Below, piece after piece: positions 55,846 to 64,000 of a stretch of DNA of 64,000 nt. The stretch is from Torymus aiolomorphi. Lineage: Eukaryota > Arthropoda > Insecta > Hymenoptera > Torymidae. Position numbers and translations under genes: made by a program. Location of the stretch: positions 243,542,430 through 243,606,429 of the forward strand of contig CM070874.1 in NCBI GenBank assembly GCA_036365515.1, in the 5' to 3' direction. Position 1 is the first letter of the stretch, and each line of letters opens with the position of its first letter. Below the pieces are notes generated by a model. The model did no database searches. It was not told the origin of the DNA and was given only the letters and a program-made list of their open reading frames with translations.

Positions 55846-56131
55846 CTTGACGAGTATGCTAAACTCACGAAAGCGCCTCAGTTTTATACACAAAGCGCGG
55901 ACCTGCTCGCCGCTGCGCGAGTGCCACCGCCTGAGCAAACGTGCTGATTGGAGCGGAGCAGCTCTTTACCGCCGTCACCGCTCATGTAACGCATTGATTG
56001 GAGCGGAGCAGATGCGATCGCATTCTGATTGGAGCAGATATTCACGGCCCACTGCTACCCCACCGCTTACGCAGCATATAAATATAACTTCGTGTCGTAA
56101 TTTTAACACATTCAGCAGAATAATAGAGTCG
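55846..56131. promoter_or_regulatory. Divergent promoter between genes C and D
   Basis: Minus TATAAAAC (55888-55882) and plus TATAAATA (56077-56084). Between them are GATTGGAGCGGAGCAGCTC (55946-55964), GATTGGAGCGGAGCAGATG (55996-56014) and GATTGGAGCAGATA (56027-56040). About 40 bp upstream of the minus TATA is nearly identical to the same region of gene A (AAGCGCGGACCTG, CGCCGCTGCG), so the promoters are paralogous. Confidence 0.7.
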
Positions 56132-56620
56132 ATGTCTCATCACTCAATTCTCGAAATTATTGAGAGAGAGGCTTTTAATCTGCACCAGCTAGTGCTCAAT
56201 TGTATCATGGAGCTGGAGAAGAGGGCCAGCGTCTCACCTACGATGGTTTTTCCCGAGAAAATGGAGCTCCCTCAGTTGACGCCCGATTTACCACCATACC
56301 TAACGCCACCTTTCGGAGCCTATTCACCATCATCATCAACACCCACGCTTCTACAGATGGAACAATCGTTGTCGCTTGAGCCGTCCTACACATCACCATC
56401 AATGACAACTTCGACTCCATCAACAACTATAAATAAAGTTTATGATGTTGCGGAGAAACGATACATACAGATATCGAAGAGGACCCTCTCACCTCCAGAG
56501 TACATCACAGTGTATGATGCAGCGGATAAAAAGTATTATAAAATACTAAAAATTGCTGCTGAAGAGGGGACACCTCGAAAGAGAATATGTCTCGATAGCG
56601 CGCGCCATCGTTTATTTTAA
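56132..56620 (+). CDS. Gene D: small Pro/Ser/Thr-rich protein with two YD motifs
   Basis: A 162-residue intact frame starting at ATG 56132, about 50 nt from its TATA box. The N-terminal helix (MSHHSILEIIEREAFNLHQL) is followed by TP/SP-rich sequence. Two copies of the shared motif follow, VYDVAEKRYIQI and VYDAADKKYYKI, then a basic PRKRICLD stretch and the end ARHRLF. The end resembles those of genes A and C, though the R-x-L spacing is not exact. Two intact copies of the motif make this the best reference for the family. No known family is recognised. Confidence 0.7.
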   Translation: MSHHSILEIIEREAFNLHQLVLNCIMELEKRASVSPTMVFPEKMELPQLTPDLPPYLTPPFGAYSPSSSTPTLLQMEQSLSLEPSYTSPSMTTSTPSTTINKVYDVAEKRYIQISKRTLSPPEYITVYDAADKKYYKILKIAAEEGTPRKRICLDSARHRLF

Positions 56621-56711
56621 TTTTAAGTTGATTATGATTTGAATTTTTATACTTTATAATTTTCAATATTTTGTATTTTATGTATTGTATTTTGATAATT
56701 AAATATTAATC

Positions 56712-56797
56712 GGCTCTTTTAAGGGCCAAAAAAAAAATATATATATTTAAACGTTGAAACCAATTTTACATTATATTAAACCGTCCTTTTAAGGATG
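56712..56797 (+). terminator. Two histone-like 3' stem-loops of gene D
   Basis: GGCTCT-TTTA-AGGGCC (56712-56727, one T-G pair) and CGTCCT-TTTA-AGGATG (56782-56797). The loop ends in A instead of C, but stem length and closing T-A are kept. They lie about 92 and 162 nt after the stop, further than for genes B and C. Confidence 0.6.
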
Positions 56798-56886
56798 AAT
56801 AATATTTGATCGAGGAATAAACATTGTTTTAATAATTTTTACAGAATGAAAACGGAGCATATGCACATCAGCGTATACTTATATTT

Positions 56887-57905
56887 TATAACGAGGTTCC
56901 AAGATAAAATACGGAGAAGATAAGTATCTCGGTCCTCCGTATTCTATCGAACCCGTTAGGCTCTCGTTCCCGCGAATTCGTGTATCTCGAGCGTGTGTTG
57001 ACATCGCTCGGACGATGTATTTGCGTTAGCTACGCGCGGGGCAGGCGCGACTTTGACCGTTGCAAAGTCGCGCAGGATTCATTTTTGAATCAGATTCTCT
57101 CGAGCTGTCAAACCGCGCGTACGCGAGTAATTTTGATCGTCCGTGAAGAAAACGGTATCGTGCGTCCTCACCGGTGCAGCGCAGCGCCAGTCCACGTACC
57201 GATCACGAAGAGCAGCGCACGTGAGCAATCCGAGCCACTCCTGGGGTCCGAAGCGTCTGTAGGTGAACGCTGGACGTTAAGACTCGGCCTGAACACTCCG
57301 AAGTCGACCGGAGGATAAGGCCTGACGCAGGAGCGGATTGGTGAGCGAGCGACGAGGGGAGTGCACTCCCCTCCCGGTAAGACTCTTCGAGTATTTTCCG
57401 CGCAGCGTTTTATTTGTATTTTCGGCTCGCTGCGACGAGCGGCCGGTGTTGCGTTCACCGGCCCAGCAAGAATAAATACATTGATCCACCCGCGCCGTCA
57501 GCGGATCATGTCTTCTTGTCGGCGCGCAACGCGACGCGTTTATGTTGTAATAATTTAAGAATAGACCTTGTTATTGTTCTGTGAAGTAATTGAGGCTATT
57601 CTTCATTTATCGACCTTAACCTAACCTTCTCCCGGATACCGCCGCCTCCGCGGGAAAACGACTCCGCCGGTCGTTTTCATAGCTGAACTTAGCGGCCGCG
57701 CGCTTTACTCTTTGAGCGCGCGTATTTTACTCAGCGATCCATTTAGTTGGAAAGCGAAGTTCGGTGCGATCTTCGCGTTGTTTTCAGGATTACAGAAGCA
57801 GATCCCCGGGCAAGTCATTTTAGTTTGACACCCGCGGCACCGTGTTCTAGGGCATCGCTGGCCTGTGGCTTTTCGGGATTTTTCCCCAGCAGCCATCCTG
57901 TTACA
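56887..57905 (+). repeat. Probable solo LTR related to gypsy-1
   Basis: 57627-57905 matches the last ~280 bp of the gypsy-1 LTR and ends GTTACA. ATTT lies just after it (57906-57909) and just before TATAACG at 56887 (56883-56886), giving a 1019-bp unit with a 4-bp duplication. This is close to the 1053-bp gypsy-1 LTR. The 5' half is diverged and the TG start would have become TA. Confidence 0.6.
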
Positions 57906-58054
57906 ATTTATAGCGCACGTTGTATTTATATAGATATATTTTTTATACGAGCATATCAGTGCATGTTTTGGAGATATATATTCTTTTTTTTTGCACGTGC
58001 ACACTGGTTATATTATTTTTTTATTTTTTAACTTTTTAAACTTTTATCAGACAT

Positions 58055-58735
58055 CTTTTTATGTCATAGAGTGACACCTTTTATAGAGTGACCTGTTTTT
58101 TTTATGTCATAGAGTGACAGGTTTTTTATGTCATAGAGTGACATCTTTTATAGAGTGACCTGTTTTTTATGTCATAGAGTGACAGGTTTTTTATGTCATA
58201 GAGTGACGTGTTTTTTTTATGTCATAGAGTGACATGTTTTTATGTCATAGAGTAACACCTTTTTTATGTCATAGAGTGACACCTTTTTATAGAGTAACAC
58301 CTTTTTTATGTCATAGAGTAACACCTTTTTTATGTCATAGAGTGACACCTTTTTTATGTCATAGAGTGACACCTTTTTATAGAGTAACACCTTTTTTATG
58401 TCATAGAGTGACACCTTTTTATAGAGTAACATCTTTTTTATGTCATAGAGTAACACCTTTTTTATGTCATAGAGTGACACCTTTTTATAGAGTAACATCT
58501 TTTTTATGTCATAGAGTAACACCTTTTTTATGTCATAGAGTAACACCTTTTTTATGTCATAGAGTGACACCTTTTTATAGAGTAATACCTTTTTTATGTC
58601 ATAGAGTGACATGTTTTTTATGCCATAGAGTAACACCTTTTTTATGTCATAGAGTGACACCTTTTTATAGAGTTACGCCTTTTTTTATGTTATAGAGTGA
58701 CACCTTTTTATAGAGTAACACCTTTTTTATATTAT
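58055..58735. repeat. Minisatellite built on ATGTCATAGAGTGACACC
   Basis: About 25-30 units of roughly 16-25 bp alternating between a long form (TTTTTTATGTCATAGAGTGA) and a short form (TTTTTATAGAGTAACACC). The frames on both strands that run through it are only repeat translations. Confidence 0.92.
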
Positions 58736-58739
58736 TTTA

Positions 58740-59480
58740 ATAATTTTACAGATAAAAAGGTTATCATATCATACATCAACTATATTGAATTAGAAAGTCT
58801 ACACTTTTACTCATTTGTGAAATATTAATTTTTAACCTCACTATACAATGCATTAGAATACTTAGACTATTTTCTATTAATCCTTAGCACATATTTCACA
58901 AATAATAGCCTATACCTACTTATATATTTCTTAAAGTAATACAAGTTATGTTAATAGATTTAAACATTCATTAACTACCATTAATTAGAATAGCTCACTT
59001 ATTAGTTCTATACATTATTTCTTAATATGTCGTCCGTAAAGTAATACGTAAGACATGTTTAAGTTATTAACTTTAGTCTTTATTTATTCATTATATATAC
59101 ATTGGAATATAATAACTTATACTTTTACTAATTTCTTAATAGTTCTTAACAAATAATACATATAGCTATATCCAAATGATGCGTTCGTAACTAAATATAA
59201 GTTCAAATACTCCACTTATTTCTACATACATTTGTTCTTGATGCGCATTTCATTAGTATTACATGACAATATGATTGAGATATTCAATTTTCATTATACA
59301 TTAACTATATAATAGTTGCACTTTACTAATCTCTAAAACTTTAACTTACATAAATAATACATATACCTCCCTTAAAGCTGTATACTTAAAATATTCGTTA
59401 ACTATAGTTGAATGTAGGTGCTTGTCCCAATCCTCGAAATCATGCGATAGGAAGAGATCCGCAAGTAGTAATTTTCATTC
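58740..59480. other. AT-rich non-coding DNA
   Basis: No gene is seen. The 3' flank of the polymerase gene has no histone-type stem-loop that I can find. Confidence 0.5.
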
Positions 59481-59485
59481 GTACT

Positions 59486-61109
59486 CTAGGAGCTTTTAAA
59501 TTTCTTGTTGGGTGAATTGCTGTTTGTTTCGGAAGTTCTTTTAAGCGATTCATCATCTTCGAACAGCTGTATAAGAGTAAGCAGCTGTTGTTGCATATCA
59601 CTGATATACTTCTGTGTTGTAGGCTGTTTGACTGCTGCAGCCGTCAGTTGGTTATTTTCTTCAGGCTTAACGTCGAACTTATCCTCTTCATGTAAAGATG
59701 ATGCTGCAATATGCGGAAGCTCAACTACTTCATCAGCTGCCACTTTGTAATGATCCCATGGGAGAGTGTCTGTTTGGTCAGGCAGCAGATGGCGCTTGTC
59801 ATCACGGGCACTGAGAGCGATCTTCCTTTCCTTTTCAGTGTGCAACACATGATGTCGTGATCTAATGTTTCGCTGCTCTCGAGTTATTATTATATTTTCC
59901 CACAAGCATTGCATGTAGTCTTCAAAGTTAATGGTAGCCTTTACCACCGAACTTTTAACACCTTTAGCTTTTTTAATGAGTTTTTGGCCTTGAATCCGAA
60001 CACTATACATTTTACTTCTTAGACCTACAAATTCCAACATTATTTCACCATTACATTCATCCTTCATTAGACCTACAATCTTTTTGTTTACACGAGGCAT
60101 ATTGAAGGGATTGGTCTCTGGATAATCAGATGTATCAAATTCGTGAATGTCCTGGTGCGTGATCTCATAAATGTTGACGTTCGTGATTTCATAGATCAAG
60201 CTGTCTGTATCAGTGTATAGAATTTTACAGTTGTCACCCGCACGGGTTTTCATGTATTCATAATGGAATCTATACACAAGTGTTTTTGATAAATCCAAAA
60301 CACTGAGTCCTACATAAATAGGTTTTCTGATAGATATTTCAGTGCGTAGAAGTTGTATAGCCACAAGGTTCTTGTCAAACACGTCGCAGCTATGAAAATT
60401 AGGTTTTGCGATGTATGCTTCAGCTCCATAGCGACCTTCCCATTTGTTTACTAACTTCACGTCAACTCGTTTTCTCTCGTTTTCCATAGTTTTTCCGTAA
60501 ACGGCATTGTTAAAAAGTTTGAATAACATTTTTTCAAACTCATTCTTTGCTTCTTTTCTTTTAGCACTGTTTAAATCTATATACTTTTTAAGCCATGGAC
60601 GTTGATTAAACTTTATGGCCCGATGAACTTTAGTCAATATTAAACCATGCTTCAACGCCTGCTTCAGTGCTCTATAGTGAAATACATAACGTTCTTTGTC
60701 GTGAAGCGTCGTCATAAGTTTCTTCTGCTTAGAACCAGGAGGCGCCATGTGCTCAGCACAGAATGGCAGGTCTTTGCGAGCATCATGGAGTGTTTCGGGG
60801 CACTTCAAGTCCACTTCAATAAAGTATCCAAAGTCACAGTCGTCGGGGATGTCAAAGAAGTTTGGCTCATTTACATTCTTGACCCATTCAAAGCCTCCAT
60901 AGGGTAAGGATTCAGTCATTACCCATCCATATAAATTGTTGACATCATAATACATGAGATATTTTTCTTCCTCCTCAATATTATAACCTTTGCTCATGTA
61001 TGGATTATTCGCTTTGGCGTAGCGATTACAGCATTGACTAATTCCTCCCCGTATACCACGTTCGATGAACATCAGCATATCAATATCTGTGAGAAGCTCT
61101 AGTTGTACC
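59486..61109 (-). pseudogene. Protein-primed type-B DNA polymerase, polymerase domain exon
   Basis: The last exon of a minus-strand DNA polymerase gene of the Polinton/adintovirus type. Palm motifs are YYDVNNLYG (motif A, near residue 44), KLFNNAVYGKTMEN (motif B) and YTDTDSLIYE (motif C with the catalytic Asp pair). A Lys/Arg and Gln-rich C-terminal tail ends at 59486. The exon starts at 61109 after an AG acceptor. This exon itself is open. Lesions lie in the upstream exons, so I call the gene a pseudogene. It is either an old virus-like integrant or a decayed Polinton. Confidence 0.85.
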
Positions 61110-61174
61110 TATTAAAATATACAAATATATAAATAAATACAACATATGAGTATACATATATATGCAATCCATAC

Positions 61175-61847
61175 CTTAGTGTACTTTAGCATTGCGTCCC
61201 ACGTTAATCCAGGTGTCGTATAGTAATGAGTGGAATCCAAACCATAAGCCTGAAGACAGTTCTTTCTGAAATTTTCGAAAACTTCAGCCAATAGTATTAC
61301 ATCGGTCTTCATATATAAGTCAGAATATTGTCCAAGATCTTCAATGTTGAACATCTGCCATACTTTTTCGGCATGTTTATAATCATCGTCGCTGACATGA
61401 CTTTGATACAAGCTACTGAAAAAATCGTCTTTTGAAGGGAGATTGGTTTCTTTGAGTTTTTCGAATGATGAAACGTAATCATATGGGAAAACTCCTTTCC
61501 TTTTCAGTAGCATAATCTGTTTAATAGAGAATCCGTCATCTTGTTGAAATGATTTTTCAAGAATAGGAAGATTCTCTAAGTATGACGCTAACTTGTCCAT
61601 GGACGAAGCCATAAACCTGAATGAATCGATGAACCGCAGGTTTATGTCAGTACCTTCCACAAACTTAGTAAAAGATATATATCTTTCTTTAGTTTGCGGT
61701 AACAAATAAACTCGACCAGCAAAACAGGTTGCGACCTCTTTAATAAAGAGATGTGAGTCATAACTACTTAAATTGTGGAAAACTATAGGAATAGTTCTTG
61801 AATCTTGATAGCTAATATTGCATGAGCTATGTGCAGGACCTCGGTAT
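61175..61847 (-). pseudogene. Type-B DNA polymerase, exonuclease exon
   Basis: Middle exon between two short introns: 61848-61911 (donor GTGAGT, acceptor TTTACAG) and 61110-61174 (donor GTATGG, acceptor AATAG). Exonuclease-type motifs FHNLSSYDSHLFI and the IDSFRFMASSMDKLA region are visible, with the YSDLYMKTDVILLAEVFE segment near the end. The phases at both introns join coherently, which is why I treat them as real introns. Confidence 0.8.
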
Positions 61848-61911
61848 CTGTAAATCATATAATTTATCAATATTTATTTATAACATTTTAGTAAAAAAAT
61901 TAAATACTCAC

Positions 61912-63806
61912 TTTCCCGTGAAGTGGCAGTGATCACGAACTTTCTGGTCCGTTTCAGAAAATGATTTCTGACAAATATGACATAGTTGAGCAGTACTAAA
62001 CTGGATTTTCTCCTCAAGCGTCATATCTTTCATAGGCTTTGGATATTTGTACATTTCTTCTAATTTTAGAGCTAGAGAGTGAAGGCTCATCACGAACCAC
62101 TTAGCCGGAGATTCGTCTTCTTCTTTTTCTCGCCTGTAGCATTTATATTCCGACAAGCTGTCATCATAGCTACATTTTACAAAGAAGCCTACACTAAACG
62201 GCTCATGGTGCTGATAAGCAAACACTCAAAATCTGGGCTTCCTTCAGCAAACACTCAAAATCTGCGTAAATAATCATCGGTACTTGATTTTTATTGGAAA
62301 AGTTCTTAAACTGTAATATATTATCCTTTTGTGTTGGAAGTAAAATTTTACATTCATTTATTTCTGAACAGTCAATAGCATGCTTTGTTAGCTTTTCGTT
62401 TGACCAGAAAAAATGCAAGCATCGGTCACAGATATAGGCTTTACTTTTATGAGAAGATATCTGACTTCGTACGAGTCTTCATAAATCTTTTATCCATACA
62501 TAATGATTTTTAAATACTATGTCAGTGTCGTCAAGAGGCTCGTCATCTTCCTCCTCGTCTACATAATGACTTTCCACAAGAAGTAAATTAACATGCTTTT
62601 TCTTCTTACAAAATGACAGGTGCCGCGGTAAGACGTCAAAAATTTTTCCCTTTTTCTTCAAATAATAGACATTTACCGAAACATCATTCTGTTTTTCAAA
62701 CTTGTTAATTTGTTTAGGATCTACTGGAAATTCAATCCCATCAAAGTTGAGCTCATCTTCGTATGAACCGTAAAATGACACACGATCTGCATTTTTACTA
62801 ACGGGATGTAGTGCTGATAGAATATTTAAAACACTCGTCATCATCGTTTTTAACGTTAATACAAGCCTCTTTTTTCTTGATAAATGGGGGCAAATCTATA
62901 TAAGTGCTTCCCCTCATTGGATTTACAAATTTACAACTTACAAATATTTATCGTTAAGTTTAAAATAGATTTAAGTGACCAGCCTGATTCTCGCTCTTGG
63001 AATTCTTCCATGTGTGCGTCGATAGGGTGATGCAAATTCACAACAAACCACTTATTTAAGTCTGTTGATAAATATATCGGCGTTGTCTTTGTATTAAAGT
63101 ACATGATATCGGTAGTTTCTTCATCATTTTTTACCAATCCATATTCAGCTGCCAAAACTGTGTTAACTTTCAGAGCCGAATGTTTCTCAAGAGCTTCATT
63201 TACTTTAAGAATAACCAGTTGTTTTGCTTCCAGTATGAAAGTTAATAAGTCAAGATGTCTTAAGTTGGTTATCACACCTATTCTTATTCTATTTTCAAAA
63301 ACTGACTGAATATCATCCCACACAACATTATTTTCTTGTAACTCGTGGTCTACTCGACGTTCACATAACAAGTACCGAACAGTGATAATGAGAGCAATAG
63401 CGGCTTGAAGTTTTTGCTTACCAGATATTTTTAAATTACTTAATGAATATTGAGTTAATTGTATAGCATTATAACAGTACTCCAACCAAGTGTCAATGTC
63501 GTTTTCATCGACGTCACCAGTCAAAGATGCTTGATATAACTTCCATAGCTTATTAGCAGCCTCTCTTAAGTGCTCAGCCATTTTCAACTGCTTCGGATCA
63601 CTCCAAGACACGAAATGAGTTTTGCAAGTCTCAGTACCTCCTTTTAAAGAGAAGATATCGATGTTGGCGAGAGGTGGCGTCACACGATATGTTTTTGAAC
63701 TAGAATATTCGACTGCTGTGAGCAGTAAACTAATTCTTTTTTCTTTCAAGTACGATGTTGCTTCGACTACTCGGAGCACCAAACTGACTTTTCCTCTCAA
63801 ATGCAT
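61912..63806 (-). pseudogene. Type-B DNA polymerase, N-terminal exon(s), multiply broken
   Basis: It reads 63806-62931, 62844-62479, 62418-62203 and 62225-61908. Lesions are a stop near 62931 beside an ATTTACAA duplication, a one-base loss near 62850, TGA at 62481-62479 and a tandem duplication of about 29 bp at 62216-62268. The exonuclease I motif YADFECLL is near 62260 and a Cys/His finger CHICQKSF...DHCHFTGK near 61930. The first segment matches the long N-terminal extension common to arthropod copies of this polymerase. A TATA box at 63817-63811 lies only 5 bp above the ATG at 63806, so translation may really begin at the next ATG (near 63581). Confidence 0.8.
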
Positions 63807-63810
63807 CTCC

Positions 63811-63900
63811 TTTTATATTAAAATTATGGGGGGGGGGGAGAAATCAATCGTGATTGGTTATGAGCAGCATGGCGGGGATGACTTAACTGAATATAAAAGG
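63811..63900. promoter_or_regulatory. Divergent promoter between the polymerase and a rightward transcript
   Basis: Minus TATAAAAGG (63817-63809) and plus TATAAAAGG (63892-63900) face outward. GATTGGTTATGAGCAGCATG (63852-63871) lies between them. It shares GATTGG and GAGCAGC spacing with the promoter boxes of the gene A/E and C/D pairs. Confidence 0.6.
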
Positions 63901-63904
63901 TGAA

Positions 63905-64000
63905 CGAAGCTCTAAGCCTCATTCGCTTCTCCGCTCTCGTTCGAGAACCATCACAGCAGTTGCAGCAGTTGCAGCAGTTGCAGCGGTTGCAGCGGTCGCA
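63905..64000 (+). other. Start of a rightward transcript leaving the window
   Basis: Sequence beyond the plus TATA box includes a pyrimidine-rich leader and, from about 63957, repeats of GTTGCAGCA. No start codon can be chosen before the window ends. Confidence 0.35.

Noticed and set aside
58217..58695. Long frames on both strands of about 150 residues
   Set aside because: Repeat-only translations of the minisatellite with no unique sequence.
58055..58735. CRISPR-like array
   Set aside because: Repeats of unequal spacing without unique spacers, in a eukaryotic context. It is a minisatellite.

Overview
The window looks like repeat-rich DNA from an arthropod nuclear genome, most likely an insect. 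Coding islands carry short (about 60 bp) GT-AG introns in AT-rich surroundings, there are long (TA)n and (CA)n microsatellites, and many eukaryotic transposon families are present. A hymenopteran is a reasonable guess from overall character, but nothing here proves it. I see no conventional single-copy host gene. Almost every recognisable protein belongs to a mobile or virus-like element, and most copies are broken.

Layout: 1-1178 is AT-rich sequence holding a TTAA-flanked MITE-like unit. 1179-11269 is a structurally complete Ty3/gypsy retrotransposon: near-identical 1.05 kb LTRs, CTAC target duplication, gag, protease-RT-RNase H, integrase and an extra 3' ORF with a coiled-coil character. 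13.2-14.4 kb is a fragment of a non-LTR element. 15.4-20.1 kb is a CR1/Jockey-group LINE whose ATT-rich tail carries a second LINE (20.1-24.8 kb). 25.93-28.60 kb is a DNA transposon with about 160-bp terminal inverted repeats and a decayed transposase. 30.43-37.23 kb is a second, heavily deleted gypsy element lodged in a TA microsatellite, with a mariner (32805-34090) nested in its pol gene. It is followed by a perfect 60-bp-arm palindrome and a 215-bp tandem repeat. 38.1-42.4 kb and 43.3-51.2 kb are two Helitron-like elements in the same minus-strand orientation. The second carries an OTU protease domain, a repeated basic region, Rep and Pif1-type helicase domains, a separate intron-containing RPA-like OB-fold gene, and hairpins plus CTAG/T at its 3' end.

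The part I find most unusual is 51.5-56.8 kb. Small genes there are arranged as divergent pairs. Each pair shares a short promoter with GATTGG (inverted CCAAT) boxes and two outward TATA boxes, and each transcript ends in a stem-loop matching the replication-dependent histone mRNA 3' signal (6-bp stem, UUUC or UUUA loop, closing U-A pair). The proteins are not histones. They are short, proline- and serine-rich, with a shared (V/F)YD...YY-type motif and, in three of them, a C-terminal R-x-LF-like end. A similar divergent promoter (63811-63898) drives a protein-primed type-B DNA polymerase gene (59486-63806, minus strand, Polinton/adintovirus-like, with spliceosomal introns and several disabling lesions). 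The small genes and the polymerase may therefore share an origin. This is inference.

Between these lie a probable solo LTR (56887-57905) of a family related to the first gypsy element and a 23-bp-type minisatellite (58.05-58.74 kb).
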